Position numbers and translations under genes: made by a program. From Porphyromonas pogonae (lineage in GTDB: Bacteria > Bacteroidota > Bacteroidia > Bacteroidales > Porphyromonadaceae), in assembly GCF_036320655.1 (NCBI RefSeq), contig NZ_CP143258.1, positions 2,332,001-2,396,000 of the forward strand: a stretch of 64,000 bases of DNA, in the 5' to 3' direction. This document shows, piece after piece, positions 17,556-26,656 of this stretch. Under the pieces are notes generated by a model. It was given only the letters and a program-made list of their open reading frames with translations. It searched no databases and was not told where the DNA came from. Every line of letters starts with the position of its first letter. Position 1 is the stretch's first letter.

Positions 17556-19274
17556 GTGTTTAGATACAAAAGAATATCTCTTGCATTTTTTTCCATCTTA
17601 GCTTTTATCAGTTGTTCTCAAGAAGACAAGAATGCTCCTCAAGTTTCAGATCCTTCTTCCGAAAGGATACAGATTTCTACATCCATTACTCAGGGAAAGA
17701 TGTCTCCATCAATGAGAGTAACCTCTCATCAGGATGGAACGGGCATGTTTGATGAAAATGATCAAATCACATGCTTTACGGACTCCAAATCACATCCATG
17801 GCAAAGTCATCTACTAACTTTAGAAAAAGGGCAATGGACTCCCAATCTTTATTGGAATGCTACGGCAACAACCGACGAGAAAGTAAATTTTCATGCCTAT
17901 TATCCCGCATTCAAGACTCCCGCAGGTAAGGAAACTTCGTTTTATGTCTCTGCTGACCAAACAAACCTTCAAGGCTTTACCGCTTCTGATCTATTAGGGG
18001 CTACTTGCTCGGCAGGGGTATCCCAAGAGGTTGTGCTAAGATTCAACCATCTCATGAGCCATGTAGAGGTATCCCTCCAAAGCAATGACAAAAGTTTTAC
18101 GGAAGCTCAGCTCAATGATGCCTCTGTCGAAATCAAATCTTACCTCGGAGGTAAACTTCTATTATCACAAAATCAAGTGGGAGAAACTGATGCATCTCGT
18201 TTGGAATGGGTAAAAAGCTATAAAAGAAACGGTGTATATTCAACAATACTGTTTCCGCAACCATTCTCACTACTCAAAGAAAAAGAAGACGATGATGATG
18301 GCTGGATACGGATAAAAATAGATAACCAAACCATATTGTATCAGGCTGCCGGCTCTCTCAACGGCAAAAGGTTCGATGCGTTGCAAAGCGGCCATAGCAT
18401 CAAAATTAAATTGAATCTGCAAAGAAAGCAGAAAGAAGCAGAACCCATCGAAGTATCGGAAGATGTGCGCAACAAAACCCTGTGGGTATATGGTCTCAAT
18501 ATGCCACAAAACCACGACTGGAAAGATGGGCTTGACTGGAAAGCGGAATATGGTTGGTTCGATTGTAACAAATCATATCCTCAAAAAGGAGGAGCCGATG
18601 CCAATCTCTGCTGGGCTGCTTCCGCTGCTGATATGATACACTGGTTTCTTAAGAATAACGAGTCAAACATCAAAAAATATGAAGAGATAAGTAAGAAAAA
18701 ATTCAGAGGCCCTACTCTCTATAAGGATCATACACATAGTGATGTTTTTGATTGGTTCAAGAAAATGCATCCTAACAATGGAGGAGATACAGATAATGGG
18801 ATCAATCACTTTATGCTTGGGGCATATATTAGTCCGGGAGCAATTTATAACGGAGAAGTAGATACTATTAAAGCGGGTTTTTTATATGATATTACAGGTG
18901 GCGTCAACTTAGTTACAGCAACAAAGCGAATCTCTATACGAAATGGAATGAATAGGCAAACTTTTAATCAAGAGATAAAAAAGGCATTACTCAATAAAAA
19001 AGCCATTGGCTTCTCTGTGCCAAGACATGCCATGGCAATATGGGGTGCAGACTTCGATGCAGACGAAAATGTGTCTGCTATTTACTATGTTGATAATAAT
19101 GATACCGGTAGCGGGGGAAAATTGTGGAGAAAAAGAATTTGCTTTAAAAACAACGAAACCTATATGGAAAGCGCTGTAGAAGGGTATTTCTCTTTCCCTA
19201 TAATAAGACTGGTATTCTTAGAATTAGGCGATAAACTGTGGAAAGACTATTTCGACAAACATCAGCCCTCTTAG
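17556..19274 (+). CDS. Fimbrillin-like lipoprotein with C-terminal IdeS/Mac-type cysteine protease domain
   Basis: A 572-residue lipoprotein starting at GTG; lipobox LAFISC lipidates Cys20. Residues about 30-300 look like a fimbrillin domain (GMFDENDQITCF, YWNATATTDEKVNFHAYYP). Residues about 305-570 resemble IdeS/Mac (MEROPS C66), the streptococcal IgG-cleaving protease: GWFDCNKSY, then ANLCWAASAADMIHWFLKNN with Cys352 where IdeS has its catalytic Cys94 (LLCGAATAGNMLHWW), then HAMAIWGADFDADENVSAIY with His491 for His262, and Asp513 for Asp284; the second acidic residue (Asp286) is Asn here with an Asp next to it. The fold match and fusion are read directly; IgG cleavage is inference. The second gene of the operon. 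Confidence 0.8.
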   Translation: MFRYKRISLAFFSILAFISCSQEDKNAPQVSDPSSERIQISTSITQGKMSPSMRVTSHQDGTGMFDENDQITCFTDSKSHPWQSHLLTLEKGQWTPNLYWNATATTDEKVNFHAYYPAFKTPAGKETSFYVSADQTNLQGFTASDLLGATCSAGVSQEVVLRFNHLMSHVEVSLQSNDKSFTEAQLNDASVEIKSYLGGKLLLSQNQVGETDASRLEWVKSYKRNGVYSTILFPQPFSLLKEKEDDDDGWIRIKIDNQTILYQAAGSLNGKRFDALQSGHSIKIKLNLQRKQKEAEPIEVSEDVRNKTLWVYGLNMPQNHDWKDGLDWKAEYGWFDCNKSYPQKGGADANLCWAASAADMIHWFLKNNESNIKKYEEISKKKFRGPTLYKDHTHSDVFDWFKKMHPNNGGDTDNGINHFMLGAYISPGAIYNGEVDTIKAGFLYDITGGVNLVTATKRISIRNGMNRQTFNQEIKKALLNKKAIGFSVPRHAMAIWGADFDADENVSAIYYVDNNDTGSGGKLWRKRICFKNNETYMESAVEGYFSFPIIRLVFLELGDKLWKDYFDKHQPS

Positions 19275-19318
19275 AGAAATTTACCTTATACTTGACTTAC
19301 TAGCTTTGTGCCTCACAC

Positions 19319-19360
19319 CTTTGGTTAACGGCTTTCGGTAAGAGGAGAACAAAGCCAAAC
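19319..19360 (-). repeat. Degenerate partial copy of the 82-bp repeat family
   Basis: Read on the minus strand it contains TTTGGCTTTGTTCTC and CTTACCGAAAGCCGTTA, matching the core of the repeats at 33992-34083 and 35251-35446. Confidence 0.6.
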
Positions 19361-19402
19361 ATCTCCGACCGAAATGATATCAATGCTGCAGTATCCCCCT
19401 TG

Positions 19403-19589
19403 GATACTGTTGCAAAAATCAACAGTCTCGTGGATTTTGGAGGCAAAACCGACAAAAGACACTTTGACCGGGCAGAGAGGATAAAGTGCAAGGCGCTAAG
19501 AGTGAGTGCACAGGGAGTTTACTTCAGGTAAATGACCAAGCGAGAATCTCGCAAGCAACGAAGCAATTTGCCTGCTATTCAACGGTCTC
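19403..19589 (+). mobile_element. 187-bp MITE, copy C
   Basis: Full length but with a damaged left end (GATACTGTTGCA instead of GAGACTGTTGCA) and one mismatch in the left hairpin; right end TGCTATTCAACGGTCTC. No clear target duplication remains, so this is probably an older copy. It fills most of the gap between the IdeS-like gene and the ATPase gene. Confidence 0.8.
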
Positions 19590-19613
19590 TTATTCAGTTT
19601 CCTCTATATCGCA

Positions 19614-20933
19614 TTACATATCTGTAATATCCCAACATGTACAGTCAATCTCATATTTGTTTAGCACTTTAGTTTTCAAAACGGCTATCTTCGCCTCAAG
19701 TAATTGAGGTTTGAAATTTTTCTTTTGACGTTTCACTTCGACGACAAATGCCTTTTTATCATCCAATCCAATAGCTACAATATCTACTTCATACTGTGAC
19801 CCTTTTGGCTCCCACCATGAACCGATTGCTCTATATTCAAAACCCTCTTGCATCTTTTGTTTAAAGTACAACTCAAGAGTCTTGCCCGAATAGGTAGGGT
19901 AATCGTTACTAATCAACCGAGCCAGCCCTTCGTAGTTCCCAAGCTCTATCAGCGTTCTATTTCTCTCTATGTATCTGAACCAAAAACGCAGGAAGTTATC
20001 CGATACCTCATATCGTACAGTTTGAGAGCCCTCCTTTGCAAAAATAGGTCTTTGCTTTTTGATTACCTCATACACCGTCTCTAACTTACTCAACTGACCG
20101 CCTATACTTTTCTCGCCCATAAATGCCTCTATTTGCGATTGGGTATTCATCCCCGAAGAGATAGCATCCAATATCGAGAAGTAGTTGCCGTATTTTTTTC
20201 CAAACTCTTGAATTAGAAGATTACGCCCTTCATCAATAAACGGAGAGTCGCTCTGGCAGATATATTTTATCATTTTAGGGATTGTCAAGGCTTTATTATC
20301 CACCAATAGCTCCACATACTTAGGTATTCCACCCGTATAGGTGTATAGGGCTAGTAATTCATCATTTGTACTATCGGGCTTATAATCGCTCATGATCTCC
20401 TTCAATACAGAAGTCGTAAAAGGTGAGAGCTTCATCATCGCATCGGCACGTCCAAATAAGGGCTCTTTGTTATCTTGAAATATTTTGGTCATCAAAGAAT
20501 ATATCGAACCACTGACGATGAAGTTCATTTTTGTTACTGTACGGTATTGATCCCAGTAGTTCTGAATTTCGCTATAAATAGACTCGTTGATATTGACAAA
20601 TTCCTGAAATTCATCAATCACCAACGTAAACGTTTTAATCTTGGCCTGTTCCAGTAGAAATCGAAATACCTCGATAAAAGAGTCCATCTTCGGAACAAAA
20701 ACAGCTAACTGCTTCTCTATTTCAGCACAAAAACTACCACATAAATCTGCCTCGCTTTTTCGGCTCACGAAAAGATATACTATCAGGTCATCTTTCAGAG
20801 CATTGAGTATAAGCGATGTTTTACCTATTCTACGCCGGCCTGTTATCACGGTTAGTTTAGAGTGGTCATTGTATACCATCTCTTTTATTCGCTGTAATTC
20901 AGCTATCTCTTTTGTGCGATTATAGAATTTCAT
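19614..20933 (-). CDS. AAA ATPase with C-terminal PD-(D/E)XK-like domain
   Basis: A 439-residue protein of the archaeal-type ATPase family. Walker A is in TGRRRIGKTSLIL (residues about 31-43), Walker B in TLVIDEFQEF, and VSGSIYSLM has the sensor-like position. The C-terminal DUF234-type region ends in YEVDIVAIG...AFVVEVKRQ, where the Asp and Glu-x-Lys resemble a PD-(D/E)XK nuclease core. Bacteroidales genomes carry several such proteins, some near mobile DNA. Role unknown. The start codon at 20933 is followed by the usual MKFYNRTKEIAELQ opening. Confidence 0.8.
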   Translation of the reverse strand: MKFYNRTKEIAELQRIKEMVYNDHSKLTVITGRRRIGKTSLILNALKDDLIVYLFVSRKSEADLCGSFCAEIEKQLAVFVPKMDSFIEVFRFLLEQAKIKTFTLVIDEFQEFVNINESIYSEIQNYWDQYRTVTKMNFIVSGSIYSLMTKIFQDNKEPLFGRADAMMKLSPFTTSVLKEIMSDYKPDSTNDELLALYTYTGGIPKYVELLVDNKALTIPKMIKYICQSDSPFIDEGRNLLIQEFGKKYGNYFSILDAISSGMNTQSQIEAFMGEKSIGGQLSKLETVYEVIKKQRPIFAKEGSQTVRYEVSDNFLRFWFRYIERNRTLIELGNYEGLARLISNDYPTYSGKTLELYFKQKMQEGFEYRAIGSWWEPKGSQYEVDIVAIGLDDKKAFVVEVKRQKKNFKPQLLEAKIAVLKTKVLNKYEIDCTCWDITDM

Positions 20934-21054
20934 AAGTCTTAAATTTTATAGCGGTAAATTTTACCATCGTTATAAAGTTAATAAATTATACCGAATTCTA
21001 CCCGTTGTAATCGGTAATTTCTTTTTCTTTGGTTTTCCCAATCCCCCTTCGCCA

Positions 21055-21131
21055 AGGTTTTGGTAAGCCGAGAGCAAAGCCAAATCTTATTTGAGCTATG
21101 CCAAGGCAAGAAAACCTGTAGCTTGCTAAAG
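21055..21131 (-). repeat. Dispersed copy of the 82-bp repeat family
   Basis: Reverse-oriented single unit containing (minus strand) AGCTACAGGTTTTCTTGCC, TTGGCATAGCTCAAATA and CTCGGCTTACC. It lies in the gap (20934-21256) between the ATPase gene and the small barrel gene, which otherwise shows only AT-rich sequence. Confidence 0.75.
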
Positions 21132-21256
21132 GGGGAAGGTAAAGACCATGACATCTACAAAGAAAAGAAGAAAAATTACGACCAAATAAAATTCTTCAAA
21201 AACATCTTTTGTTTGTATATGGTTATACAAAAAATACAACTCTAAAAAAGTACAAA

Positions 21257-21919
21257 ATGAAAAAGATTTTCTCACTCATCCTGATTGCAGGTCTTAGTAT
21301 CTGTGGCGTTCATGCACAAGAAAGTAATCCCATCGGCCTACGTGTCCAAGCCGGTCTGACTTTATCAATGATCAAAGGCTTTGGTGATGGCACTATGCAC
21401 CCCGGTTACACCGTAGGAGTATCATATGATATACCCGTCAATCAATATTTCTCAGTCCGTCCGGGATTGCGTTTTATCAATAAAGGTGAAAATACAAAAT
21501 ACGGAGATACTAAAATTAAAGTAAGTCCTTCTTATCTTGAGATGCCTATTTATGCCACATTCACTTTTGAGACAGGCTGTGAGAGTAATGTATATTTGGG
21601 AGCAGGCCCATATTTCGCCTATGGCATTACTGGTAAAGCCAAAGCCTCTTCAGGCAATATCGCATCGGGAGTTACCGAAATAGATCTCTTCTCAAAGCAC
21701 AATAATGGAGATCAAAAACCATTCAAAAACTTCGATGCAGGACTTTCAGGAGTTGTAGGATTCGAATACAGCCGATTCTTCATCGAAGGAGCATTACAGC
21801 TGGGACTTGCACAGGTTCACAACAAAGATTTCAGCATTGCGGGCTCACCTCTTTTCACCAAAAACGATACCAAGTCATGGATGGCTTCGGCTTTGATTAC
21901 CGCAGGATTTAAATTTTAA
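21257..21919 (+). CDS. PorT-family outer membrane beta-barrel protein
   Basis: A 220-residue protein with signal peptide (MKKIFSLILIAGLSICGVHA, then QE) and an eight-strand-type barrel: GLRVQAGLTLSMIKG near the start, VRPGLRFINKGE, EMPIYATF, and a C-terminal ITAGFKF ending in Phe. This is the outer membrane protein beta-barrel/PorT-like family common in Bacteroidetes. Start at 21257 is preferred over an upstream ATG at 21209 because it places the signal peptide first. A strong terminator follows. Confidence 0.82.
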   Translation: MKKIFSLILIAGLSICGVHAQESNPIGLRVQAGLTLSMIKGFGDGTMHPGYTVGVSYDIPVNQYFSVRPGLRFINKGENTKYGDTKIKVSPSYLEMPIYATFTFETGCESNVYLGAGPYFAYGITGKAKASSGNIASGVTEIDLFSKHNNGDQKPFKNFDAGLSGVVGFEYSRFFIEGALQLGLAQVHNKDFSIAGSPLFTKNDTKSWMASALITAGFKF

Positions 21920-21983
21920 TCAGCGTTTATCTCCTCCGTGATTTAAGCTATTACATTACCACTAATCTTCTGTAATAACATAG

Positions 21984-22017
21984 GCTCCACTTCAATTCAA
22001 GTGGAGCTTTCTTCTTT
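21984..22017 (+). terminator. Rho-independent terminator
   Basis: Perfect 9-bp stem GCTCCACTT / AAGTGGAGC with a 6-base loop followed by TTTCTTCTTT, 64 bp past the barrel gene. Confidence 0.9.
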
Positions 22018-22279
22018 CCTATATCCCAACAGTCAGCACAGAATATAATAGATCTATACATGATAAATATACAAATTGGAGGTAATGTCTTACAGTCTAT
22101 TACCAAAAAAATACAATAACAATAAAAAACCTATACTTAGATACTCAATTCTACAGCAAACCAACTACATTTGACAAAAATTAGCTATAGCCGATATTTT
22201 ACATGCTCATTAAGACACAAATATCATATATCGTCTTAACTTTGTAATAATGTTTAATACAATTTTAATTCAGAATATA

Positions 22280-23416
22280 ATGAAAGAGCGTATATGGCTT
22301 TCGCTTGCCGATATGGGCGGTCATGAGCAGAAGTTTATTCAAGAAGCATTCGACACAAATTGGGTTGTTCCACTAGGACCCAATGTCAATGGATTTGAAA
22401 AAGACTTAGTAGGTTTTTTAGATCAAAATAAAAATGTAGTTGCCTTGAGTGCCGGTACAGCAGCTCTTCATTTGGCTTTAGTAATGCTTGATGTCAAAGC
22501 AGGAGATGAAGTTATCTGTCAAAGCTTCACTTTTTCTGCGAGTGCCAACCCCATAGCTTATCAAGGTGCTACTCCGGTCTTCGTTGATAGCGAACCCTAC
22601 ACTTGGAACATGTGTCCAAAGGCTTTGAGAGAAGCTATTGAGGATAGGCTGCGACAAACCGGAAAAAAACCTAAAGCCATCATTCCGGTACATCTTTATG
22701 GCATGCCCGCAAAAATGGATGAGATTATGGCTATTGCCAAAGAATATGATATTCCTGTCGTAGAAGATGCTGCCGAAGCCATTGGATCGGAATACAAAGG
22801 AAGAAAATGTGGTACTTTTGGCCGTTTCGGAGTACTTTCTTTCAATGGTAACAAAATGATTACTACATCAGGTGGTGGAGCATTGGTCTGTTCGAGTGAA
22901 TCAGATGCCCAGCGCATTATGTTCTTTGCTACCCAAGCTCGAGAGAACGCTCCTCACTACCAGCATGAGCATATAGGATACAATTATAGGATGAGCAATA
23001 TCTGTGCCGGTATAGGACGTGGCCAGATGATTGTGCTCGATCAGCATATCCAGCGCAGAAGAGCTATTCACAAGCTTTATATCCATTTGCTCTCAGATGT
23101 CAAGGGGATTCAGGTTATGGACAATCCTTCTTCTGACTTTGATTCCAACTTTTGGCTCACCTGTATCACTATCAATCCTCAAGAAGCAGCTTTCACTCGT
23201 GAAGATTTAAGACTAAAGCTTGAAGAAGAGAATATAGAGAGCAGACCTTTATGGAAGCCTATGCACCTACAACCGGTCTTCCATAGTGCACCTTTCTATG
23301 GAGATGGCACCAGCGAAAAGCTATTCGATAATGGGCTATGTTTACCCAGCGGATCCAAACTAACAGATAATGATATCGAAAGAGTTGTCTCAGTAATAAG
23401 GAATCTATTGAAATAA
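22280..23416 (+). CDS. DegT/DnrJ/EryC1/StrS-family sugar aminotransferase
   Basis: A 378-residue PLP-dependent enzyme that transfers an amino group to a keto-sugar nucleotide. PLP-lysine is Lys192 in SFNGNKMITTSGGG; VEDAAEAIG and HEHIGYNYRMSNI are typical family segments, close in style to PglE-type UDP-4-amino enzymes. The ATG at 22280 is chosen over one at 22250 because homologues begin KERIWLSLADMGG. It runs convergent to the polysaccharide cluster and shares a bidirectional terminator with it. A TAACTTTG box near 22233 could be its -7 element. Confidence 0.9.
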   Translation: MKERIWLSLADMGGHEQKFIQEAFDTNWVVPLGPNVNGFEKDLVGFLDQNKNVVALSAGTAALHLALVMLDVKAGDEVICQSFTFSASANPIAYQGATPVFVDSEPYTWNMCPKALREAIEDRLRQTGKKPKAIIPVHLYGMPAKMDEIMAIAKEYDIPVVEDAAEAIGSEYKGRKCGTFGRFGVLSFNGNKMITTSGGGALVCSSESDAQRIMFFATQARENAPHYQHEHIGYNYRMSNICAGIGRGQMIVLDQHIQRRRAIHKLYIHLLSDVKGIQVMDNPSSDFDSNFWLTCITINPQEAAFTREDLRLKLEEENIESRPLWKPMHLQPVFHSAPFYGDGTSEKLFDNGLCLPSGSKLTDNDIERVVSVIRNLLK

Positions 23417-23420
23417 CAAA

Positions 23421-23452
23421 CAACAAAGGCGGTCATCTGACCGCCTTTGTTG
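23421..23452. terminator. Bidirectional terminator
   Basis: Near-perfect hairpin CAACAAAGGCGGTCA / TGACCGCCTTTGTTG with a 2-base loop and T-rich flank on each strand, between the convergent aminotransferase and sugar transferase genes. It abuts the stop codon of the latter. Confidence 0.88.
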
Positions 23453-24034
23453 TTATCCTAAAATAGTTTTTAAGATTATAAGAATGTCATTTTTGAATGA
23501 CCAATTGTGTAAGTAATCTAAGTTAATCTTTACTTTATCAGGATATATTACCTCATCGTTATATTTTATCGGATCAGGGACACATGCCAAAATCTCCTCT
23601 TCATTTCTGTACTTAAGACTTGCTGGCCCTGTAATTCCAGGTTTTAATTTCAGGACTTCTCTATCTTTTCCGACTAACCTATCAGCGTAACCAGGGACAT
23701 CAGGCCTGGGTCCCACAAAACTCATCTCTCCTTTCAAAACATTCCATAGCTCAGGTAGCTCATCCAATTTATATTTACGTAGTCGTGCTCCTAAAGGAGT
23801 TATTCGTTTTTCACCGGCAACAGATATTGAACTACCTTGATGTGAAACAGTCATTGAGCGAAATTTTACCATAGTAAATAACTTACCATATTGCCCAACT
23901 CTTTTCTGTTTAAAGATCACCGGACCTCCAGGCATTTTAATTGCAATCAACAATGCCACTATTAAGAGAACAGGACTCAAAATAATCAAGCCAAAGAGTG
24001 ACACCACACGATCGAATATATTTTTAAAGAACAT
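23453..24034 (-). CDS. Initiating bacterial sugar transferase (PglC/WcaJ C-terminal type)
   Basis: A 193-residue protein with one N-terminal membrane segment (LFGLIILSPVLLIVALLIAI) and the phosphoglycosyl transferase core: FKQKRVGQ, FRSM, KLDELPELWNVLKGEMSFVG with the catalytic Asp-Glu pair, and VGPRPDVPGY. It attaches the first sugar phosphate to undecaprenyl phosphate. The compact PglC-like size fits a monotopic enzyme. Start at 24034, one base from the stop of the upstream GT2 gene; an in-frame start at 24058 would overlap that gene. Last gene of the cluster. Confidence 0.9.
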   Translation of the reverse strand: MFFKNIFDRVVSLFGLIILSPVLLIVALLIAIKMPGGPVIFKQKRVGQYGKLFTMVKFRSMTVSHQGSSISVAGEKRITPLGARLRKYKLDELPELWNVLKGEMSFVGPRPDVPGYADRLVGKDREVLKLKPGITGPASLKYRNEEEILACVPDPIKYNDEVIYPDKVKINLDYLHNWSFKNDILIILKTILG

Positions 24035-24035
24035 C

Positions 24036-24812
24036 TTACAATCTTTTCTTAATTGCATTAAAAGTATAACCTAAAAAATTATAAGTAGAATAAAATATAT
24101 TCAATTTCTCAATTTTACGATAAACTCTCCACACATCTTGAGCTGCTTTCCATTTTTTCGATGTATTCGACGTACTAACTAATCTATATATAGCAATATT
24201 CTCTTTTATAGAATAAGCCTTGAATCCTCTTTTCATTATTAGTAACCATAATGCCATATCATGGCTACTTTTTATTAGAGGCATTTCAAAATAACCAACT
24301 TGTTTCTTATCAATCACCACTGTTAAACATCCTATAATTGTATTTCTTAAGTAATGTGAGTAATCTATTTCAATTGGCATCTCTATTACTTTGTTGAGTA
24401 AGGTGCCATCTTCCCTCATTAATTCGTAATTAGAAAAAGTAAAGGCCCAATTATTATTTCTCATTGTATTAATATGAATCATCAATTTGTCTGATTTCCA
24501 CACATCATCACTATCAAGAAAAGCAATGAACCGACCTTTAGCATTTCTTAAAGCAATATTGCGGGCCTCAGCTGCACTTACATTTGACTTTAAAGGTATA
24601 ACTTTAATACGGTCATCTTTTAAAATGTAATCATTAATTATTTTTAGTGAATTATCTTGTGAACAATCATCGACAATAATAAGCTCCCAAAATGAGTATG
24701 TTTGAGCAATGACAGACTCTATTGCCTCTGAAATAAATCTAGAAGCATTATAAGATGGCATTATAATTGATACTAGTTGATCTGTATCATTTATTTTTCG
24801 CATTTCCCCCAA
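24036..24812 (-). CDS. Glycosyltransferase family 2
   Basis: A 258-residue GT-A glycosyltransferase, cytoplasmic or membrane associated. SIIMPSYNASRFISEAIESV and IIVDDCSQDNS give the N-terminal nucleotide-sugar binding region; FLDSDDVW is the metal-binding DxD-like motif. The start overlaps the end of ugd by 26 bp; an internal Met (24803) is an alternative. Sugar specificity unknown. Part of the minus-strand polysaccharide operon. Confidence 0.9.
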   Translation of the reverse strand: MGEMRKINDTDQLVSIIMPSYNASRFISEAIESVIAQTYSFWELIIVDDCSQDNSLKIINDYILKDDRIKVIPLKSNVSAAEARNIALRNAKGRFIAFLDSDDVWKSDKLMIHINTMRNNNWAFTFSNYELMREDGTLLNKVIEMPIEIDYSHYLRNTIIGCLTVVIDKKQVGYFEMPLIKSSHDMALWLLIMKRGFKAYSIKENIAIYRLVSTSNTSKKWKAAQDVWRVYRKIEKLNIFYSTYNFLGYTFNAIKKRL

Positions 24813-26109
24813 TTTGTAAATATGTAAAACCGTCTAATTCGCTTGAATCAAAAACATTACGACCATCAATCATGAGTGGTGTACGCATAGAGCGTTTGAT
24901 TATTTCCCAATTTGGCATTCTAAACTCCTTCCATTCTGTAACATGAAAAATAGCATCTGCATCTAAAACAGTTCCATAAATATCATCTGCATAAGATATG
25001 CTATGCCCCAACCTTCTTTTAGCCTCATCCAAAGCTACAGGATCATAAGCAACAATATCACAGCCTGCATCTAACAGAGAACGAATTAGAACTAATGAAG
25101 GAGCTTCGCGCATGTCGTCCGTTCCAGGCTTAAAAGCTAATCCCCAAAGTGCTATTCGCTTTCCTTTAACATCCCCATCATAATAATCAATAAATTTTTC
25201 AAAAAGAATATTCTTTTGTGCTTCATTCACTTCTTCCACTGCTTCTAATACACGCATCCTGTAGCCTTTTTGTTTAGCTGTATTTATAATTGCCTTTACA
25301 TCTTTAGGAAAGCAAGAACCACCGTAACCGCACCCAGGATATAAAAACTTCGTACCTATTCTCGAATCCGATCCAATTCCTCTTCTAACCATAGAAACAT
25401 CGGCTCCCACAAGTTCACAAAGATTAGCAATATCATTCATGAAACTTATTCTAGTAGCAAGCATTGAATTTGCAGCATACTTCGTCATTTCAGCAGATGG
25501 AATATTCATAAAAATAACCCTAAAGTTATTCAATAACATAGGCTTGTAAAGTTTGGTCATGAGTTCTTTAGCTCTATTTGAATCTACACCTACTACAACT
25601 CTATCAGGTTTCATAAAATCTTCAATAGCATCGCCTTCTTTCAGAAATTCAGGATTTGATGCGACATCAAATTCTATATTAATATTTCGTTTTTGAAGTT
25701 CTCCATTTATAGCAGATCTGACTTTTTCAGCGGTACCTACTGGAACTGTACTTTTCGTAACAACTAGCTTGTAATCATTCATTTTAGAGCCAATAGTTTT
25801 CGCAACATCTAAAACATATCTTAGATCAGCTGATCCATCTTCATCAGGAGGAGTGCCCACCGCAGAAAAAATAATTTCTACTTTATCTAAGATTTCTGCC
25901 AAATTTGTTGAAAAGAACAATCTTCCAGAATTGACATTTTTTATTACTAAAGTATCCAAATTAGGCTCGTAAATTGGCATAATTCCATTTTTGAGACTAT
26001 TTATTTTCTCCTCATTTATATCAATACAGTAAACAGTTATCCCCATTTCTGCAAAACAGGCTCCACTTACCAAACCTACATATCCGGTACCTACAATTGC
26101 TATATTCAT
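24787..26109 (-). CDS. ugd: UDP-glucose 6-dehydrogenase
   Basis: A 440-residue enzyme oxidising UDP-glucose to UDP-glucuronate with two NAD+. N-terminal GTGYVGLVSGACFAEMG binds NAD; VTKSTVPVGTAEKVR and the catalytic Cys in YPGCGYGGSCFPKDVKAI are canonical. It would supply glucuronic acid (or its derivatives) to the polysaccharide. It overlaps the next gene slightly and follows the GNAT gene by 2 bp. Confidence 0.95.
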   Translation of the reverse strand: MNIAIVGTGYVGLVSGACFAEMGITVYCIDINEEKINSLKNGIMPIYEPNLDTLVIKNVNSGRLFFSTNLAEILDKVEIIFSAVGTPPDEDGSADLRYVLDVAKTIGSKMNDYKLVVTKSTVPVGTAEKVRSAINGELQKRNINIEFDVASNPEFLKEGDAIEDFMKPDRVVVGVDSNRAKELMTKLYKPMLLNNFRVIFMNIPSAEMTKYAANSMLATRISFMNDIANLCELVGADVSMVRRGIGSDSRIGTKFLYPGCGYGGSCFPKDVKAIINTAKQKGYRMRVLEAVEEVNEAQKNILFEKFIDYYDGDVKGKRIALWGLAFKPGTDDMREAPSLVLIRSLLDAGCDIVAYDPVALDEAKRRLGHSISYADDIYGTVLDADAIFHVTEWKEFRMPNWEIIKRSMRTPLMIDGRNVFDSSELDGFTYLQIGGNAKNK

Positions 26110-26111
26110 AA

Positions 26112-26603
26112 TTAAATTTCATTAATATGTTCAACGATGATGTATCGTTTTAAAAATCTTGTTCTCCGCCCAAATGCAAATGGCTTGAACCCTGTCTTCA
26201 GAACCCCCTTAATTGAAGATATATTATACTCATCAACAATCATATAAAAATTACTATTAGGCATGCTATGTATAATATAATTAAGCATCAATGGATAGTA
26301 CCCCTTTCCCCTATTATCTATAGACGTTTCACATGGTCCAATATGAATTCCATCATTTTCCATAAATGGGAATTGAAAAATTTTACCAATTGTATGAGCA
26401 AAACTTATTACCTCTCCTTTAGAATTAATCAGAGTCCATCTTCTAAACCGAGCAGACTTTTGTCCACAAATAAATCTAAAAAATGATAATATATGCCAAA
26501 TTACATCATGAAAACTTTTTAAAGGATAAGTTATTTTTATATCTGAATTTCTCATTAGCAAGGTCTCATCCCCCTCTTTATCATATTTAAAGAAAATATC
26601 CAT
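26112..26603 (-). CDS. GNAT-like acetyltransferase
   Basis: A 163-residue protein. The segment ETSIDNRGKGYYPLMLNYI matches the acetyl-CoA binding motif (R/Q-x-x-G-x-G) of GNAT enzymes, followed by DEYNISSIKGVLKTGFKPF, the typical N-x-x-S...GF end. It probably acetylates an amino sugar or lipid-linked glycan in this cluster. Assigned from motifs only. Confidence 0.65.
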   Translation of the reverse strand: MDIFFKYDKEGDETLLMRNSDIKITYPLKSFHDVIWHILSFFRFICGQKSARFRRWTLINSKGEVISFAHTIGKIFQFPFMENDGIHIGPCETSIDNRGKGYYPLMLNYIIHSMPNSNFYMIVDEYNISSIKGVLKTGFKPFAFGRRTRFLKRYIIVEHINEI

Positions 26604-26656
26604 TATGACAAAATTTTACGTAAATAATATTCTAATGATTTGCAATAGTTATAATT

